Assembly: GCF_018691265.1 (NCBI RefSeq)
Contig: NW_024881321.1
Coordinates: forward strand, 14,201,387-14,265,386
From: Tyto alba
Taxonomy: Eukaryota; Chordata; Aves; Strigiformes; Tytonidae
Reading direction: 5' to 3'
DNA: 64,000 bases
Part shown: piece by piece, positions 59,525 to 64,000 of the stretch
Numbering within the stretch: position 1 is the stretch's first letter
Layout of the letters: every line of letters starts with the position of its first letter
Position numbers and translations under genes: made by a program
Notes under the pieces: generated by a model
The model's database searches: none
What the model saw: the letters and a program-made list of their open reading frames with translations, nothing else
Told to the model about the DNA's origin: nothing

Positions 59525-62500
59525 CCACGACTGCAAATAGAAAATTACATTGTATACATTTTGTAGTCAGCAATTGTGTACACTGAAGAAAAATTGAGGT
59601 TCTGGAAATATAATTTCCTACAAATCTCTTGAAAAAAATTTAGCTACTGATAAACCAGCAAAGGTTTAGCTTGCTCTCTATAAGAGACCTGCTATGTCAC
59701 AGAAATTGGAAGTAACAAGTTCTGCAAAGTTACTGTACTTAAATCATTTGCAAACATCAAATTGCAATGATTTTGAAACTTTGTAGTCAAAGCTGGCTCT
59801 GGGCACCCTGCTGCTTTAAGCAACCTTCAGCATCCCACATTTTTAGCTGTCTCATTTAATTTTATATTTTGACTTAATTTCTGATTTTTTTTCCAACCAA
59901 TTAAAACTAGTGTGTGCTCTTTGAAGATTTTTTTTCTTTTGCTTGTTTTTCTGACAGTAAGGCCTTCTGTTAAATCTTTTCTTCCTCCTTGTTTTCCTTG
60001 TAAGTTGTTTTTGATGAATGCAATTTTTCATCATCTTGCTTTATTTTTGTCCCACTCTTTCTGTTTATCAACATCTCTTTTGCATTTAGCATCCTTGTAT
60101 CCAACAATATCTTTGCTTTGATAGTTTAGTGTTATGTGATGTGCTTCTTCCATCTCAATGCTCCCTTTCAGTTGTTCTTTTGCTTCTCTATTTGTCCTTC
60201 CACTTCCATTCATACGTCTCCTAAACATCCTATCCCCTTAACTCTGTGTTTCCATAGACTGATATGATCATTCATACTTCATATTCTCTAATCCACAGAC
60301 ACTAAATTCTTTCCCTGCTTCTGCTTGAACTCATACACATATTCAACACTCACACAGATTAAGATTTCATATATAGGTAGGGTCCAAACTGAATTTAATT
60401 CAATAACAGGATTTTTGTGTGGTTTTGGAGGTTTTGAGGGCTTTGTTCTTTTGTGCTTTTGTTTTGTTTTGTTTTCTAAAGTGAAAAGACAAGCAGGAGT
60501 TGTCTCCTTCTTAAAGAACAGGAGCCTGAGTTTTTTTCAGAGATACATAAAACACTTTAAGCATTTTCTCAAAATAGTTTTTGGTGACAATTTTATGTAT
60601 TTTATTCTGAAAAAGTAAATATCATCTTCAGTTCCACTATTGTGTCTTGTTGGCTTCCCAGTATTCTGTCCTCACTTTGCATATCTCACATATTCCCATC
60701 TTGGGAATTTCATCTTCTTATGGAAAAAAAGGGTAATTTCATCAGTGAACACAAGGACACAGATGATGTCAGAACATGATGTGGGAACACAGCTTGAACT
60801 TTTCTGTATTTTTTTTTTTTTTTTTGTATATGTGTTTCTTCTAACACACCTTTTTCTTATACATTTTAGCTATCAAAAGCTTGCATGCCACTTATCTATG
60901 TTCTCTAGCTACAGTTTCTGGGTTCACTGTTCCTCCAGTTAGTCCTGTAATACTGTTGTTTTTCATCTTATTTCTCTTCTCAGTGTCCAAGTTCTTTAAA
61001 CTCATGAATTCAACAGACATTATAGCTTAAGTTGCACAAAAGATCTACTTATCATAACCAGCTTCCTTAAGTGTTTCTTCAGGTGGAACTCCATGGCCAG
61101 GACAACCTCCTGCCTGATCTTATTGTTATGACATCCCCCTGCTATCTGGTTTGTAGTTCTGCTCTTTCCTTAGTAGTCTTAATACTCCCTCTTTTGGTTT
61201 CTTCATAACTTATATTTTAGTAATCTTGCCTCCATGCTGTTCTGTCTTTTCACCTTGCTGACTGCTTGCCCTACCTATCTTTCTTTTTATTTCTTGCAGA
61301 AACTGTTCACATATGTAGTGACCTGTAAATGTTAATCAGTGCCAAACATCTAATTTCTGGAATGTAAATTTTTCCCTAAAATGATCATCCTCCATCTCAA
61401 AAGACAATGTTTTCATTCTGATTATAGTCTTTTATCCATCAATTTCCTGACATTTCATTAATTTGAAAATTCACTTACAGACAGCCTCTTGCTTATTAGT
61501 GGAAATTAGAGGCACTCTGTCCAAACTGCAGTAAACAATTGTTTAAATTCTCCACAGTCTCTACTGGCTGCATTATGCGGCAAGCTGGAGATAAATTCTG
61601 AGTGAGATGCTTGATATTCTGCAGTGTTCCAATATATATGCAGAATATGCTCTGATAGTTTAAACAGTATTTCAAAACAGAGTTTCTCACTGAATGAACA
61701 ATAGGAATTAGTAGTACAACATGCCTGTCACTGTTTATTTATGTATTAATGATTTTTATTTTGTCTCATATTTTCAGTTTTCCATGTTTCTGTAATGTTC
61801 TTAATGAAAACATTTACTTAATTACTGAACATGTTAAAGCGGAAAATTGGAAAACTAATAGAAACTGTTGCTTTTCTGTCACACAAGAATAGAAACACCC
61901 CCCTGACCCCAACCCACCCCCCCACCCCCAAAAAAAAAACAAAAAAAAACAAACAAAAAAAAAAAAAAAAAAAAAAAACCCAACAAAAAAAAAAAACCAA
62001 CCAAACAAAACAAAACAAACCCTTTTTTGTTTGTTTGTTTTCTGCAATGATTTATCTTACTTTTATTTTGGGGACATAAACCAATATTTTGTGATTATTT
62101 TGCTTAGGCTTGTAGCTCCAAAGCAAGTAGGAAATCACTTTATTTGTAAAAAACAGCAACAATTGAAATCTATTAAGACCTTCAATCTAACCAACCTCAA
62201 TTATGACATCAGACCTAAAAAGAATTGACAATATTGTACCTCTGGTTCAGGAAGTCACTGCCATCTCAGCTGTGTAATATAGCTTGGCTTTTCTGGGATT
62301 GAAGGAATGATGTAGGCTTCTCTTTGTACTTAGCACTTTAAAGGACAATGAAGGGTAGTTTTAAGTTTATTGATTTTGTTTTATTTTGTTCATGCCATGG
62401 TTGTAATTTGGAAGAGTTTTTATTGATTTTTTTTTAATATAATTGCATGTCTTTCACCTAAATTTCCACTACCTTGCACTATTTACTGCCAATTATCCCT

Positions 62501-64000
62501 GTGTTAAGTGATTATAAAATGATTCCAATTTATGTTGCTAGTTTATACTCATGTTATATAGGTATAAATGATTACCAAATATTGCAAAACTGGTGAGACT
62601 CTGGCATTTAATATTCAAAATATGTTTAATAATTGTTATGAGCTTTAATATAAATGGCCAACAAACCTGGAAAGATATCTTGAGAAAAAGTAACAAAAAA
62701 AGTTTCTATTTTCTGAGTCTTACAGACTACAAAATAAGAAAGATGTTACAGAAGCACTCTAGAGGTTAATATATTAAAAAGTTGGATCTTATAATATCTC
62801 TGGAAAATAATAGACTATGCATGGAGGAATTTAGGACAGATTATTTATTCAGGAGGAAAATAATGGGCAGAATGGACTGTAAACATTGACAATAATCTTC
62901 CAACTGTGAGCACAAATGTAAAGCCTCTAGACAAGTATTTGCAAGAGGAAGAAATTACAGGGTGCAAATGTTCAATGGACTTAGATGAGCCACAGGGTAT
63001 TCTTTTATGTTGCAGTATTGTTTTAGCAATTGAAAATATTTTCCCATTCACTTAAGCTATATTAATGCATGAGTACATAATTTATTTCCAAGAAAGACTT
63101 TACAAAATAAAATTGCTAAAGGTTCATCCCACTATAGCTTCTTTGATACTGTTAATAAAAAGCCAAATTATCTTTACTTTTTTCCTAGCATCAAGAGAGC
63201 ATCCACTACTTATAACCCTGTTCAAAACTCTGACAATCAATCTGACAATATAGTTAAACAACTCTATCTTACAGTCATTTCCTAGGTAACCATCGACAGA
63301 AATAAACTCCACAGAGTGGCAGAAGAAATTAAAACATCCACAATCTTCATGTCTTTCTGATCCAAATTTTTCCACCACTACTGATTTTGAATTTACTTAT
63401 TACTAGTCTCATTTATAGATGAAATCTGGCCTTTAGTCTACAAAGACCTAAGAATCAGGTATCACATTTTCCTTAGCAAAGCACATAGAACAATGATTAT
63501 GCTCAGATGTGGAATTTTTAGTATACTGAAAGAAATGGCAATCATAATTTTGCAGCTGACAAATACATGGAGGATAAAAATACCAAGCTGTACCCATAGA
63601 TAATTCATGGTAATGACATATATCTTTCTAGTTTAATCTTAAATGGGGGGAATACTTTGTACTCACCTCAGGGACAGTGGTAATATGCAAGGTTTGATAA
63701 TATGTGAATATTCCACATAACTGTTGCCTCATTAATTGCAAAACACTCTCCATTATGCTGACAACAGGACTGCTCAAAAGATTTCCATAAAGCTCTAACT
63801 ACCAGTCTGAATCCACATATTTATCCTAAAGTTCACAGTTCATCACCAGCACTGCTCCTCCCTTCAGCAGACCTAATTCTAGGTTTAACACTTCTGCTCT
63901 GCGCAGGGTTTTCCTCTAAAATCTTATTCTCTGTAGCCAGTTTCTCTGTGTCTGGAATCTCTAGAATCTAGTGAGAAAAAAAAAAACATAAAGGAAAAAA
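59525..64000. other. Unannotated AT-rich interval
   Basis: No exon, LTR, CR1 or RNA gene recognised. It contains a T-run near 60811-60826 and the C-rich/A-rich tract at 61898-62040. Frames at 60325-60618 and 60640-60942 are T-rich and hydrophobic only because of base composition. Confidence 0.5.
61898..62040. repeat. C-run block joined to A-rich/CAAA low-complexity tract
   Basis: Positions 61898-61929 hold five C-runs of three to seven bases separated by one to three bases. Then come A-runs broken by single C (to about 62020), and finally TTTTTTGTTTGTTTG at 62023-62040, which is complementary to AAACAAAAAA-type words at 61951-61960. The minus strand of the first part is G-rich. Glycine- and phenylalanine-rich frames over this tract are artefacts. 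Confidence 0.9.

Noticed and set aside
61814..62079. Phenylalanine/glycine-rich minus-strand frame and lysine-rich plus-strand frame.
   Set aside because: They are translations of the C-run and A-run low-complexity tract.

Overview
This is vertebrate, almost certainly avian, non-coding DNA. It is AT-rich, with many homopolymer runs and short microsatellites, and has no recognisable host exon, tRNA, rRNA or bacterial-style gene. The avian call rests on CR1 LINE 3' ends (one with the terminal ATTCTATG repeats) and on solo LTRs of bird endogenous retroviruses whose ends follow TGTCCTGGTTT...AAACCACAACA. None of the predicted open reading frames looks like a host protein. Most lie inside LTRs or CR1 copies, on either strand, or are chance frames in AT-rich sequence. 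The window is best read as a gene desert or part of a very large intron.

Layout. 1-1.04 kb is a long LTR (+). A broken retroviral integrase fragment (-) lies at 4.3 kb. A solo LTR (-) with a perfect 5-bp duplication spans 10.96-11.85 kb, followed by an internally deleted CR1 (-) at 12.2-13.1 kb. A solo LTR (+) is at 17.0-17.6 kb and a CR1 3' end (+) at 21.0-21.2 kb. The next 7.9 kb has no element I recognise. From 29.1 to 36.5 kb is an LTR cluster: two short solo LTRs (+) at 29.1 and 34.2 kb, and two long LTRs (-) at 31.0 (truncated) and 35.4 kb. A deleted CR1 (+) that keeps a piece of reverse-transcriptase coding sequence is at 38.6-39.4 kb. A degenerate minisatellite with a period of about 29 bp lies near 44.9-45.06 kb. 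An LTR (+) is at 46.7-47.7 kb, an LTR (-) at 50.0-50.5 kb and a CR1 (+) at 51.2-51.6 kb. After 7 kb without recognised elements comes a long solo LTR (-) at 58.6-59.5 kb.

The ten LTRs fall into three groups: long (about 0.95-1.07 kb; four copies), medium (about 0.9 kb; two copies) and short (about 0.5-0.6 kb; four copies). Three have exact 5-bp target duplications and two have duplications with one mismatch, so they are independent solo LTRs left by recombination rather than ends of proviruses. No complete gag, pol or env gene is present.

No new multi-gene system was found. The most useful observations are the 29-bp minisatellite, the shared 3' end of two LTR groups that differ elsewhere, CpG decay visible between two long LTRs, an LTR lacking a target duplication, an orphan integrase fragment, and a recurring T-run/G-run junction with strong quadruplex potential at one site. 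Family names were assigned by recalled similarity, not by a database search.
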